From the NCBI GenBank assembly GCA_900544675.1, contig UQVZ01000056.1, forward strand, positions 1 through 17,152: a stretch of DNA of 17,152 nt. The letters run 5' to 3'. The stretch is from an uncultured Bacteroides sp. (lineage in GTDB: Bacteria > Bacteroidota > Bacteroidia > Bacteroidales > Bacteroidaceae). A program made the position numbers and the translations under genes. The notes under the pieces were generated by a model that saw nothing but the letters and a program-made list of their open reading frames with translations, had not been told where the DNA came from and ran no database searches. Shown piece by piece: positions 1 to 6,487 of this stretch (positions are counted from its first letter, which is position 1; each line of letters begins with the position of its first letter).

Positions 1-61
1 CAACGAACCTAAGTGCATCTGCCAACGAACCTAAGTGCATCTGCCAACGAACCTATGTTCG
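1..61. repeat. 22-bp tandem direct repeat, 2 full copies plus a partial third
   Basis: A 22-bp unit beginning CAACGAACCT and ending GCATCTGC occurs at 1-22 and 23-44 without a mismatch. A third copy starts at 45 but diverges after CAACGAACCTA and runs into the left arm of the inverted repeat at 48-83. The array begins exactly at the window edge, so more copies may lie to the left. There are no spacers, so this is not a CRISPR array. Function unknown. Confidence 0.85.
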
Positions 62-83
62 TAAAGAATCGAACATAGGTTCG
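48..83. repeat. Perfect 14-bp inverted repeat (hairpin)
   Basis: CGAACCTATGTTCG at 48-61 is the exact reverse complement of CGAACATAGGTTCG at 70-83, with the 8-nt loop TAAAGAAT. No T-run follows on either strand, so it is not an obvious intrinsic terminator. It could be the transcript end of an upstream gene outside the window, a protein-binding site, or part of a dispersed repeat family to which the adjacent tandem copies also belong. Confidence 0.7.
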
Positions 84-122
84 TCAAAATACGCATATCT
101 TCCGGCTTTATTCGCATATCTG

Positions 123-142
123 AATAAGAATGATTATTTTTG
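123..142 (+). promoter_or_regulatory. Putative promoter -7 box with overlapping Fur/Zur-like palindrome upstream of znuA
   Basis: TATTTTTG at 135-142 fits the Bacteroidales -7 consensus TAnnTTTG and lies 25 nt before the znuA start codon. No good TTTG -33 element is present at the expected distance (TTCG at 111-114). AATAAGAATGATTATT at 123-138 is an imperfect palindrome, 12 of 16 positions symmetric, resembling AT-rich Fur-family operators and overlapping the -7 box. A direct repeat CGCATATCT at 92-100 and 113-121 lies just upstream. Control by a Zur/Fur-type repressor is inference from this layout and from the transporter gene that follows. Confidence 0.4.
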
Positions 143-167
143 TGCCCACAAACCATAAAACCAGACG

Positions 168-1034
168 ATGAAAACTTATTTATTCCTTTTGCTTGCCTTG
201 CTGCTTACCGCTTGCGGTGGCGGCAAACAACAAAAGACCGAACAGAAGCAGACCCTTACCGTCAGCATCGAGCCGTTGCGCTATTTTGCCGAAGCCATTG
301 CCGGCGAACATTTCCGGATAGTCAGCCTGGTGCCCGAAGGCAGCAGCCCGGAGACTTATGACCCTACTCCGCAACAACTGGTCGAACTGAACCGTAGCCG
401 TGCTTTCCTGCGCGCGGGATACATCGGCTATGAACTTGCCTGGGCAGACAAATTGCAGCAAAATGCCAAAAACGTGCCTTTCTTCAACTTGTCGGAAGGC
501 ATTACCCTGATACATGAGGAAACAACGGAAGGAGAACACACCCACGCAGGAGGCATCGAACCGCATACCTGGAGTTCGATACAGAATGCTTATACGATTT
601 CGGCCAACATCTGCCGGGTGCTTTGCCAGATAGACCCCGACAACAAGGAATATTACATGACCCGCCTGACCCGCTTCGGCACCTCGCTCAAGCAACTAGA
701 CGACGAAATTCTTGCCTATCTGAACGGAGGCGAAAAGACCTTCCTGATTTATCATCCTGCCTTGTCGTATTTCGCCCGCGATTACGGACTGACCCAAATC
801 AGCATCGAGGAAGGGGGCAAAGAGCCTTCGCCTGCCCAGCTGAAAGCCTTGATTAACCAATGCAAGGAAAAGAATATCCGGGTCATCTTCGTACAAAAAG
901 AGTTCGACACCCGTAATGCCGAAACGATAGCACAGGAACTGAAAGTGCCCATCGTCAGCATCAACCCGCTGAGTTACCGGTGGAAAGAAGAGATGCTGCA
1001 CATAGCCCGTTCCTTGTCTAAACCGACCGAATGA
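168..1034 (+). CDS. znuA: ZnuA-like metal ABC transporter substrate-binding lipoprotein
   Basis: A 288-residue cluster A-I (ZnuA/PsaA type) metal-binding protein, expected to capture Zn2+ or Mn2+ in the periplasm. The N-terminus is a lipoprotein signal with lipobox LTAC (Cys16). The residues after it (GGGKQQK) are not acidic, so retention facing the periplasm is more likely than surface display. Family landmarks are SPETYDPTP (60-68), a short His-containing loop HEETTEGEHTH (116-126), EPHTWSS (131-137), YHPALSYFARDYGL (195-208) and EPSPAQL (219-225). His133 and His196 match two usual ligands. The usual first His (P-H-x-Y-x-P) is Glu62, and the usual C-terminal Asp is Asn266 (INPL), so the metal site is non-standard. 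The stop overlaps the start of the following ATPase gene (ATGA), showing translational coupling. Confidence is high for the family and lower for which metal is carried. Confidence 0.88.
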   Translation: MKTYLFLLLALLLTACGGGKQQKTEQKQTLTVSIEPLRYFAEAIAGEHFRIVSLVPEGSSPETYDPTPQQLVELNRSRAFLRAGYIGYELAWADKLQQNAKNVPFFNLSEGITLIHEETTEGEHTHAGGIEPHTWSSIQNAYTISANICRVLCQIDPDNKEYYMTRLTRFGTSLKQLDDEILAYLNGGEKTFLIYHPALSYFARDYGLTQISIEEGGKEPSPAQLKALINQCKEKNIRVIFVQKEFDTRNAETIAQELKVPIVSINPLSYRWKEEMLHIARSLSKPTE

Positions 1035-1744
1035 TGATGAAAGACTCTCAGCCGCTCATCCGCCTGGAACATATATCGGCAGCATACGACCGTAAACCCG
1101 TGCTGGAAGACGTAAGCCTCACCGTTTACGAACGGGACTTCATGGGCATTGTCGGTCCGAACGGAGGAGGGAAAACCACCCTTGTCAAACTCATATTGGG
1201 CTTGCTCCATCCCTTGTCGGGCAACATCCGTTTTTACCGGGAAGGCAAGGAAACCGCCGAAATCAGCATGGGATATTTGCCGCAATATACCTCCATCGAC
1301 AAGAAATTCCCCATCTCGGTCTACGATGTGATACTTTCGGGACTGAACAAGCAGAAATCCCTGTTCCGCTCCTTTACCCCGGAACAGCACGAAAAGACAC
1401 GTTCCGTCATTGCCCGTATGGGGCTGGAAGGACTGGAGCAACGTCCTATCGGTCAACTGAGCGGCGGACAACTCCAGCGTGCCCTGTTAGGACGTGCTTT
1501 AGTTTCAAATCCGCAAGTCTTGATTTTAGACGAGCCGAACACCTATATCGACAAGCGTTTCGAAAAACGGCTTTATGCCTTGCTGGAAGAAATCAACCGT
1601 GAACATGCCATCATCCTGGTAAGCCACGACATCGGTACGGTGCTCCGCCACGTCAAAAACATAGCCTGTGTCAACCGTACCCTCGATTATCACCCTGCTA
1701 CAGAAGTCACCGACGAATGGATAGAACAGCATTTCGGGTGTTGA
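1031..1744 (+). CDS. znuC: ZnuC-like metal ABC transporter ATP-binding protein
   Basis: A 237-residue ABC ATPase that would energise metal import with the preceding binding protein. All catalytic motifs are visible: Walker A GPNGGGKTT (42-50), Q-loop Gln85 (YLPQY), signature LSGGQ (143-147), Walker B LILDEP (164-169) and H-loop His199 (VSHD). The D-loop reads NTYID, where related ATPases often have TAGVD. The spacing and the sequence around LPQ fit the zinc/manganese (ZnuC/MntB) subfamily. ATG codons at 1031, 1034 and 1037 are all possible starts; the first overlaps the upstream stop. No membrane permease (znuB) follows: the operon ends and a tRNA gene with its own promoter comes next, so the permease must be encoded elsewhere. 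The substrate is assigned by family resemblance and the neighbouring znuA-like gene. Confidence 0.9.
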   Translation: MMMKDSQPLIRLEHISAAYDRKPVLEDVSLTVYERDFMGIVGPNGGGKTTLVKLILGLLHPLSGNIRFYREGKETAEISMGYLPQYTSIDKKFPISVYDVILSGLNKQKSLFRSFTPEQHEKTRSVIARMGLEGLEQRPIGQLSGGQLQRALLGRALVSNPQVLILDEPNTYIDKRFEKRLYALLEEINREHAIILVSHDIGTVLRHVKNIACVNRTLDYHPATEVTDEWIEQHFGC

Positions 1745-1789
1745 TAATCTAAATAATTGTCCATCCGAAATTAAAAAAAGAAGGATTTT

Positions 1790-1821
1790 TTTGATAGTAC
1801 AAAGAATTACCCTTATCTTTG
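1790..1821 (+). promoter_or_regulatory. Bacteroidales-type promoter of the tRNA-Ala gene
   Basis: TTTG at 1790-1793 and TATCTTTG at 1814-1821 fit the -33 (TTTG) and -7 (TAnnTTTG) elements, separated by 20 nt. The -7 box ends 9 nt before the tRNA 5' end. This is the clearest two-part promoter in the window. Confidence 0.75.
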
Positions 1822-1830
1822 CACGCACAA

Positions 1831-1904
1831 GGGGTATTAGCTCATCTGGCTAGAGCGCGACACTGGCAGTGTCGAGGTGAGCGGTTCGAGTCCGCTATGC
1901 TCCA
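1831..1904 (+). tRNA. tRNA-Ala (anticodon GGC)
   Basis: A complete 74-nt cloverleaf. The acceptor stem is GGGGTAT/ATGCTCC with two G-T wobbles and discriminator A at 1904. The D arm is GCTC/GAGC. The anticodon stem is CGACA/TGTCG with the loop CTGGCAG, giving anticodon GGC at 1865-1867 (reads GCC, alanine). The T arm is AGCGG/CCGCT with loop TTCGAGT. The CCA end is not encoded, so it must be added after transcription. It has its own promoter upstream and a strong hairpin terminator 16 nt downstream, making it a single-gene transcription unit. Confidence 0.95.
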
Positions 1905-1920
1905 CTCCCTTTCTGATTCA

Positions 1921-1955
1921 GACCGCCGCTATGCGATAGCTGGCGGTCTTTTTTC
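1921..1955 (+). terminator. Intrinsic terminator after tRNA-Ala
   Basis: GACCGCC pairs with GGCGGTC, and GCTAT with ATAGC, around the loop GCG; one unpaired T lies between the two stems. A run of T (CTTTTTT) follows directly on the + strand. This is a 12-bp GC-rich hairpin with a U-tract, typical of Rho-independent termination. Confidence 0.9.
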
Positions 1956-2068
1956 TAAAATGGCATAAAAAGAAATTACCTGCCTGAATGTATTCTCCCG
2001 ATACACCCATTTAGTGATAAAAAAACGAAAAACTATCCGATGCATACCTGCCCTGCGATGAAAATCAC

Positions 2069-2076
2069 TATCTTTG
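2069..2076 (+). promoter_or_regulatory. Putative -7 promoter box for the DUF2723 gene
   Basis: TATCTTTG matches the Bacteroidales -7 consensus and ends 29 nt before the start codon at 2106. No convincing TTTG -33 element is seen about 20 nt upstream. The gene is separated from the tRNA by a terminator, so it needs its own promoter. Confidence 0.6.
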
Positions 2077-2105
2077 CGCCGATTATGTAATAAGATTATA
2101 TAAGG

Positions 2106-5100
2106 ATGAAACAGTACAACAAAATCAACAACCTGGTAGGCTGGCTCGCGTTTCTTATTGCGGCATGTACCTATTGCATGACCATCGAGCCTACCGCCAG
2201 CTTCTGGGATTGCCCCGAATTTATCACCACCGGATACAAACTGGAAGTCGGTCATCCACCCGGCGCACCGTTCTTTATGCTTACAGCCAACCTGTTCAGC
2301 CAGTTTGCCAGCGACCCGTCGCAGGTAGCTTTCATGGTGAATATCATGAGTGCGTTGATGAGCGCGGCATGTATCCTTTTCCTGTTCTGGAGCATTACGC
2401 ACCTCACCAGGAAACTGATTTGTCCGGAAGGAAAAGAAATGACCACCGGCAAGCTGATTACCATCATGGGCTCCGGACTGGTAGGTGCACTGGCCTATAC
2501 ATGGAGCGACACCTTTTGGTTCAGTGCTGTCGAGGGGGAAGTATATGCGTACTCCAGCCTTTTCACCGCCGTGGTATTCTGGTTGATTTTGAAATGGGAA
2601 AACCGGGCTAACGAAGCGCATAGCGACCGCTGGCTGATACTGATTGCCTACCTTACAGGATTGTCCATCGGTGTCCACCTGCTGAATCTGCTTTGTATCC
2701 CTGCCATCGTACTGGTATATTATTATAAGAAGAATCCCAATGCCAACCTGAAAGGAAGTCTGAGGGCTCTGATTGGTTCAATGGTATTGATTGCCGTCGT
2801 CCTGTATGGCATCGTGCCGGGCATCGTGAAGATAGGCGGCTGGTTCGAACTGCTGTTTGTCAACGGTTTGGGATGCTCGTTCAATACCGGACTCATCATT
2901 TATATCATCCTGCTGGCAGCCTGCCTTGTATGGGGCGTGTACGAAACGTATACCGTGCGCAGCCGCAAGCGGATGAATATCGCTTTCCTGACAACTGTAG
3001 GTATGCTGGGTATTCCTTTCTACGGACACGGATGGAGCAGCGTGCTTATCGGAGTCATCGTGCTGGCAGCACTGGGCTTGTACCTGTTTGCCAACCTGCC
3101 CGAGAAATATAAGGTCAGCGCACGTACGCTGAACACCTCCCTGCTCTGCCTGATGATGATGGTAGTGGGCTATTCTTCGTATGCCGTTATCGTCATCCGT
3201 TCTTCCGCCAATACGCCGATGGACCAGAACTCGCCCGAAGATATCTTTACCCTGGGCGAATACCTGGGACGTGAACAATACGGCACGCGCCCCTTGTTCT
3301 ACGGACAGACGTATGCTTCGAAAATGGCGCTCGAAGAAGTGGACGGAGGCTGTGTGTATGCCATGACCAAAGGTGCTCCCGTCTACCAACGTAAGGAGAA
3401 GGAGAATCCGGACGAAAAGGACAGCTATGAAATCGTACGCCACAAAGACGAATACAAGTATGCACAGAATATGCTTTTCCCACGTATGTACAGCGAAACG
3501 TATGCTGCGGCTTACGAAAGCTGGCTGGGAGGCGTGGAAGGACGCCAGGTGCCCTACGACCAGTGCGGCGAAATGCTGATGGTGAAGATACCTACCCAGT
3601 GGGACAACATCAAGTTCTTCTTTATCTACCAGCTGAACTACATGTACTGGCGTTACTTTATGTGGAATTTTGCCGGACGTCAGAACGACATTCAAGGTCA
3701 GGGCGAGATAGAGCACGGAAACTGGATTACCGGCATTTCGTTCATCGACAAGATGCTGGTGGGCGACCAGACCTTGTTGCCCAGCGACCTGAAGAACAAC
3801 AAGGGACATAATGTATTCTATTGCCTGCCGCTGATACTGGGACTTATCGGACTGTTCTGGCAGGCTTACCGGGGCGAACGGGGCATCCAGCAGTTCTGGA
3901 TTGTCTTCTTCCTGTTCTTCATGACCGGACTTGCCATCGTGCTTTACTTGAACCAGACCCCGCAACAACCGCGTGAACGTGACTATGCGTACGCGGCTTC
4001 GTTCTATGCCTTTACCATCTGGATTGGACTGGGAGTGGCTGCCATTGCCGAATGGCTGCAAAAGAAACTGGGCGAAAAGCCTTCTGCCATTCTTGCCTCT
4101 GTCGTATGCCTGTGCGTACCCTTGCAGATGGTAAGCCAGACATGGGACGACCACGACCGCAGCGGGCGTTATACGTGCCGCGACTTCGGACAAAACTACC
4201 TGAACTCGGTGCAGGCCGAAGGCAAGCCCATCATCTTTACCAACGGAGATAACGATACGTTCCCCTTGTGGTACAACCAGGAAACGGAAGGTTTCCGTAC
4301 CGATGTGCGTGTATGCAACCTGAGCTATCTGCAGACCGACTGGTATATTGACCAGATGCGCCGTCCGGCATACGATTCGCCTTCCGTGCCTATCGACTGG
4401 GAGCGTATCGACTATGTACAAGGCCATAATGAGGCGGTCTACGTGCGTCCCGAAGCCATGGAAACCATTGTCAACTATTACAAGCAATACCCCGAAGATG
4501 CCAAGAAAGAATTCGGCGATAACCCGTATGAGTTGAAAAACATCCTGAAATATTGGGTACGCTCGCCGAAAGAAGGCCTCCAGATGATTCCTACCGACAG
4601 CATTGTCATCAAGCTGGATAAGGAAGCCATCCGCCGTTCAGGTATGCTGACACCCGATTCCATCCCCGACTATATGCACATTTCGCTGAAAGGCAAACGT
4701 GTATTGTATAAGAGCGAGCTGATGATGCTGGAAATGCTTGCCAACACCAACTGGGAACGTCCGCTCTACATGGCGATAACCGTAGGCGCAGACAAGCACC
4801 TGAACCTGACCAACAACTTCTTGCAGGAAGGGCTGGCTTACCGCATCACACCGTTTGACAACGTGAAATTAGGCAGACGCTTGGATTCGGAAAAGATGTA
4901 CGACAACCTGATGAACAAGTTCAAGTTCGGCGGAATCGATAATCCGGACATCTATCTGGACGAAACGGTGCTGCGCATGTGCGACACACACCGCCGCATG
5001 TTCGTACAGCTTGCTACCCAACTGATAAAGGAAGGCAAGAACGACAAGGCACTGAAAGCGCTCGACTATTGTGAAAAGGTGATTCCGAGCACTACCGTCC

Positions 5101-5438
5101 GCCACGACTACATTTACAGCAGCTCGAAAGAAATGGCTGACGATTATGCCAAACTGGGACAACCCCAGAAAGCAGAGAACATTCTTTGCCAACTGGCACA
5201 AAACTCCGCCGAATATGCTGCCTGGTATATGAGCCTGGACGAAACCCATCTGGCAAGCTCGTACGAAGAATGCATGCGTCACTTCTATATCCTGGATGAT
5301 GTGTGCAAGGCTTTGGAAGGACTGAAGGACAAAGATGGCAAGCCGTTTGAGTCGGCCGCCCTCTACCGTCAGAAGTTCAACCAGTTGTACAGCTTGCTGG
5401 AAAGCCGGGTAGGAGGCGCTAACCCGTCGCATGAATAA
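2106..5438 (+). CDS. DUF2723/TMEM260-like multi-spanning membrane protein, putative GT-C glycosyltransferase
   Basis: A 1110-residue integral membrane protein. The N-terminus carries the DUF2723 signature: SFWDCPEF (32-39, with Asp35 and Glu38 as the likely GT-C acidic pair) followed by EVGHPPGAP (47-55). Roughly the first 690 residues hold many hydrophobic helices. Other conserved stretches are NQTPQQPRERDYAYAASFY (about 616) and FTNGDNDTFPLWY (about 711). The C-terminal third is soluble and helical, with a TPR-like part (about 990-1060) ending in polar sequence. The family includes the eukaryotic TMEM260 O-mannosyltransferase, which modifies IPT/TIG domains; the bacterial members are mostly uncharacterised. 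A periplasmic protein O-glycosylation role is plausible but inferred, and the donor and acceptor are unknown. The ATG at 2106 is the only good start, and the hydrophobic helix begins soon after it. It stands alone between a tRNA terminator and the deacetylase gene. Confidence 0.9.
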   Translation: MKQYNKINNLVGWLAFLIAACTYCMTIEPTASFWDCPEFITTGYKLEVGHPPGAPFFMLTANLFSQFASDPSQVAFMVNIMSALMSAACILFLFWSITHLTRKLICPEGKEMTTGKLITIMGSGLVGALAYTWSDTFWFSAVEGEVYAYSSLFTAVVFWLILKWENRANEAHSDRWLILIAYLTGLSIGVHLLNLLCIPAIVLVYYYKKNPNANLKGSLRALIGSMVLIAVVLYGIVPGIVKIGGWFELLFVNGLGCSFNTGLIIYIILLAACLVWGVYETYTVRSRKRMNIAFLTTVGMLGIPFYGHGWSSVLIGVIVLAALGLYLFANLPEKYKVSARTLNTSLLCLMMMVVGYSSYAVIVIRSSANTPMDQNSPEDIFTLGEYLGREQYGTRPLFYGQTYASKMALEEVDGGCVYAMTKGAPVYQRKEKENPDEKDSYEIVRHKDEYKYAQNMLFPRMYSETYAAAYESWLGGVEGRQVPYDQCGEMLMVKIPTQWDNIKFFFIYQLNYMYWRYFMWNFAGRQNDIQGQGEIEHGNWITGISFIDKMLVGDQTLLPSDLKNNKGHNVFYCLPLILGLIGLFWQAYRGERGIQQFWIVFFLFFMTGLAIVLYLNQTPQQPRERDYAYAASFYAFTIWIGLGVAAIAEWLQKKLGEKPSAILASVVCLCVPLQMVSQTWDDHDRSGRYTCRDFGQNYLNSVQAEGKPIIFTNGDNDTFPLWYNQETEGFRTDVRVCNLSYLQTDWYIDQMRRPAYDSPSVPIDWERIDYVQGHNEAVYVRPEAMETIVNYYKQYPEDAKKEFGDNPYELKNILKYWVRSPKEGLQMIPTDSIVIKLDKEAIRRSGMLTPDSIPDYMHISLKGKRVLYKSELMMLEMLANTNWERPLYMAITVGADKHLNLTNNFLQEGLAYRITPFDNVKLGRRLDSEKMYDNLMNKFKFGGIDNPDIYLDETVLRMCDTHRRMFVQLATQLIKEGKNDKALKALDYCEKVIPSTTVRHDYIYSSSKEMADDYAKLGQPQKAENILCQLAQNSAEYAAWYMSLDETHLASSYEECMRHFYILDDVCKALEGLKDKDGKPFESAALYRQKFNQLYSLLESRVGGANPSHE

Positions 5439-5448
5439 ATGAAATAAC

Positions 5449-5534
5449 GAACACAAAGACACAGAAACACCGGATTTATCGTTAGGGAAATAGCTCATAA
5501 TGAAGAATTCCAACGGTTCTGTATCTTTGTGTTC
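5449..5534. repeat. 18-bp inverted repeat (one mismatch) around the deacetylase promoter
   Basis: GAACACAAAGACACAGAA at 5449-5466 is the reverse complement of TTCTGTATCTTTGTGTTC at 5517-5534 except for one position. The arms are 50 nt apart. The right arm contains the TATCTTTG -7 box (5522-5529). The left arm read on the opposite strand gives TGTCTTTG, one base off the same box. Confidence 0.7.
5522..5529 (+). promoter_or_regulatory. Putative -7 promoter box for the polysaccharide deacetylase gene
   Basis: TATCTTTG fits TAnnTTTG and ends 35 nt before the ATG at 5565. No clear TTTG -33 element is found at the expected distance. It lies inside the right arm of the inverted repeat at 5449-5534. 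Confidence 0.55.
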
Positions 5535-5564
5535 TCTATGTTTTTATGCTAAAAAAAACTGCTT

Positions 5565-6176
5565 ATGTTTATCGAACAACCGCCGCAACTGGTCCGCTGG
5601 ATTTATCCGCGTGCTTTATGGCGTATGGACAAGAATGAGAAATCCGTTTATCTGACTTTCGATGACGGTCCCATCCCCGACATTACGCCGTGGGTGCTCG
5701 ACCTGTTGGATAAATATGGCATCAAGGCAACCTTCTTTATGGTGGGTGATAACGTCAGGAAGCATCCGAAGGAGTTTCAGATGGTGGTAGAGCGCGGACA
5801 TCGTATCGGGAACCACACGTTCAATCATATCCGCGGATTCGAATACCTGAGCCAGAATTACCTCGCCAATACGGACAAGGCGAACGAATACCTGCATACC
5901 GACTTGTTCCGTCCTCCTCACGGCCACATGCGCTGGGTGCAATATCATGTGCTGAAAAAGAAATACCGCATTGTGATGTGGGACCTTGTCACCCGCGATT
6001 ATAGCAAGCGACTCAACGGCAAGCAAGTATTGGTAAAAGTAAAGAAATATGTCCGCAACGGCTCGATTATCACCTTCCACGATTCCATTAAATCCGAGCC
6101 CCGCTTGAAATATGCATTGCCCCGTGCCATCGAGTGGCTGCTTTCACAAGGCTATACGTTCAAGGTATTCGATTAG
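5565..6176 (+). CDS. Polysaccharide deacetylase family protein (NodB domain, CE4)
   Basis: A 203-residue protein made almost entirely of one NodB/CE4 domain, which removes N- or O-acetyl groups from sugar polymers using a divalent metal. All five motifs are present: MT1 TFDDGP (31-36, Asp33 as base and Asp34 as metal ligand), MT2 HTFNH (84-88, metal ligands His84 and His88), MT3 RPPHG (116-120), MT4 around MWDLVTRDY (138-146) and MT5 ITFHDS (169-174, His172). It is therefore probably active. There is no signal peptide or membrane anchor, so the protein is either cytoplasmic or exported in a way not visible here. The ATG at 5565 leaves about 30 residues before MT1, normal for compact members. 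The substrate cannot be told from the sequence. It follows the DUF2723 gene in the same direction after 126 nt that contain a separate -7 box and an inverted repeat. Confidence 0.9.
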   Translation: MFIEQPPQLVRWIYPRALWRMDKNEKSVYLTFDDGPIPDITPWVLDLLDKYGIKATFFMVGDNVRKHPKEFQMVVERGHRIGNHTFNHIRGFEYLSQNYLANTDKANEYLHTDLFRPPHGHMRWVQYHVLKKKYRIVMWDLVTRDYSKRLNGKQVLVKVKKYVRNGSIITFHDSIKSEPRLKYALPRAIEWLLSQGYTFKVFD

Positions 6177-6487
6177 TCCCGTCAAAGCGAACTTAACGGG
6201 ATTTCCCTAAAATGACCTGATTTGCGTTGGAATACCTGGATTCAAACCGAATGTTTCCGCTTCCTTGGATTCTGTTCTGCATTTCTAAAGCAAAATCCAA
6301 ACAAGCTCTCATAACTTGATTATACCTTTGAATGATTTGAAACCTATTATGATAAAAAATCTTATCTGCAATATTCCCAAACCATTTAATCCAAATCCTA
6401 ATGACTGGTTTGGGTTGAACAATACGACTTGCCGCGAAGCGTAGCACGAGCGAACGTGCCGCGCTTCACGACAGACCATGATTTGCC
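6177..6487. other. Gene-free stretch between convergent genes; possible decayed coding fragment
   Basis: These 311 bases separate the + strand deacetylase from the - strand lipoprotein operon and hold no convincing gene. On the - strand, 6193-6465 stays open for about 90 codons after a TGA at 6466-6468. It has no ATG near its beginning (only a GTG at 6445-6447), and its first in-frame ATG lies well inside. The predicted peptide, containing KPVIRIWIKWFGN and QRYNQVMRACLDF, looks protein-like but I do not recognise it. It may be the tail of a lost gene or mobile element. Base composition is AT-rich like the operon that follows. No clear T-run terminator was found for either convergent gene. Confidence 0.4.
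6436..6467. repeat. Interrupted hairpin near the 3' end of the lipoprotein operon
   Basis: GAAGCG (6436-6441) pairs with CGCTTC (6462-6467), and inside it GCACG (6444-6448) pairs with CGTGC (6455-6459) around AGCGAA. The two stems are separated by 2-nt internal loops (TA and CG). It is GC-rich in an AT-rich surrounding and lies 20 bases downstream of the lipoprotein stop codon. No T-run follows on either strand, so a terminator role is uncertain. Confidence 0.5.

Noticed and set aside
1..61. CRISPR array at the left edge
   Set aside because: The repeat copies are directly adjacent with no spacers, and no cas gene is present.
1745..1793. Terminator for the znuC gene in the A/T-rich run
   Set aside because: AAAAAAAGAAGGATTTTTT could form only a weak A-T stem; a real terminator was not convincing, and the T-run is part of the tRNA promoter region.
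2778..4487. Open frame of 569 codons on the - strand opposite the DUF2723 gene
   Set aside because: The + strand protein has clear family motifs and membrane helices throughout. The antisense product is rich in His, Gln and Val with no recognisable domain, as expected from the complement of a GC-rich coding region.
6193..6447. 84-codon - strand frame as a real gene
   Set aside because: It begins with GTG directly inside a hairpin, has no ATG near the start and no recognisable family; kept only as a possible remnant.
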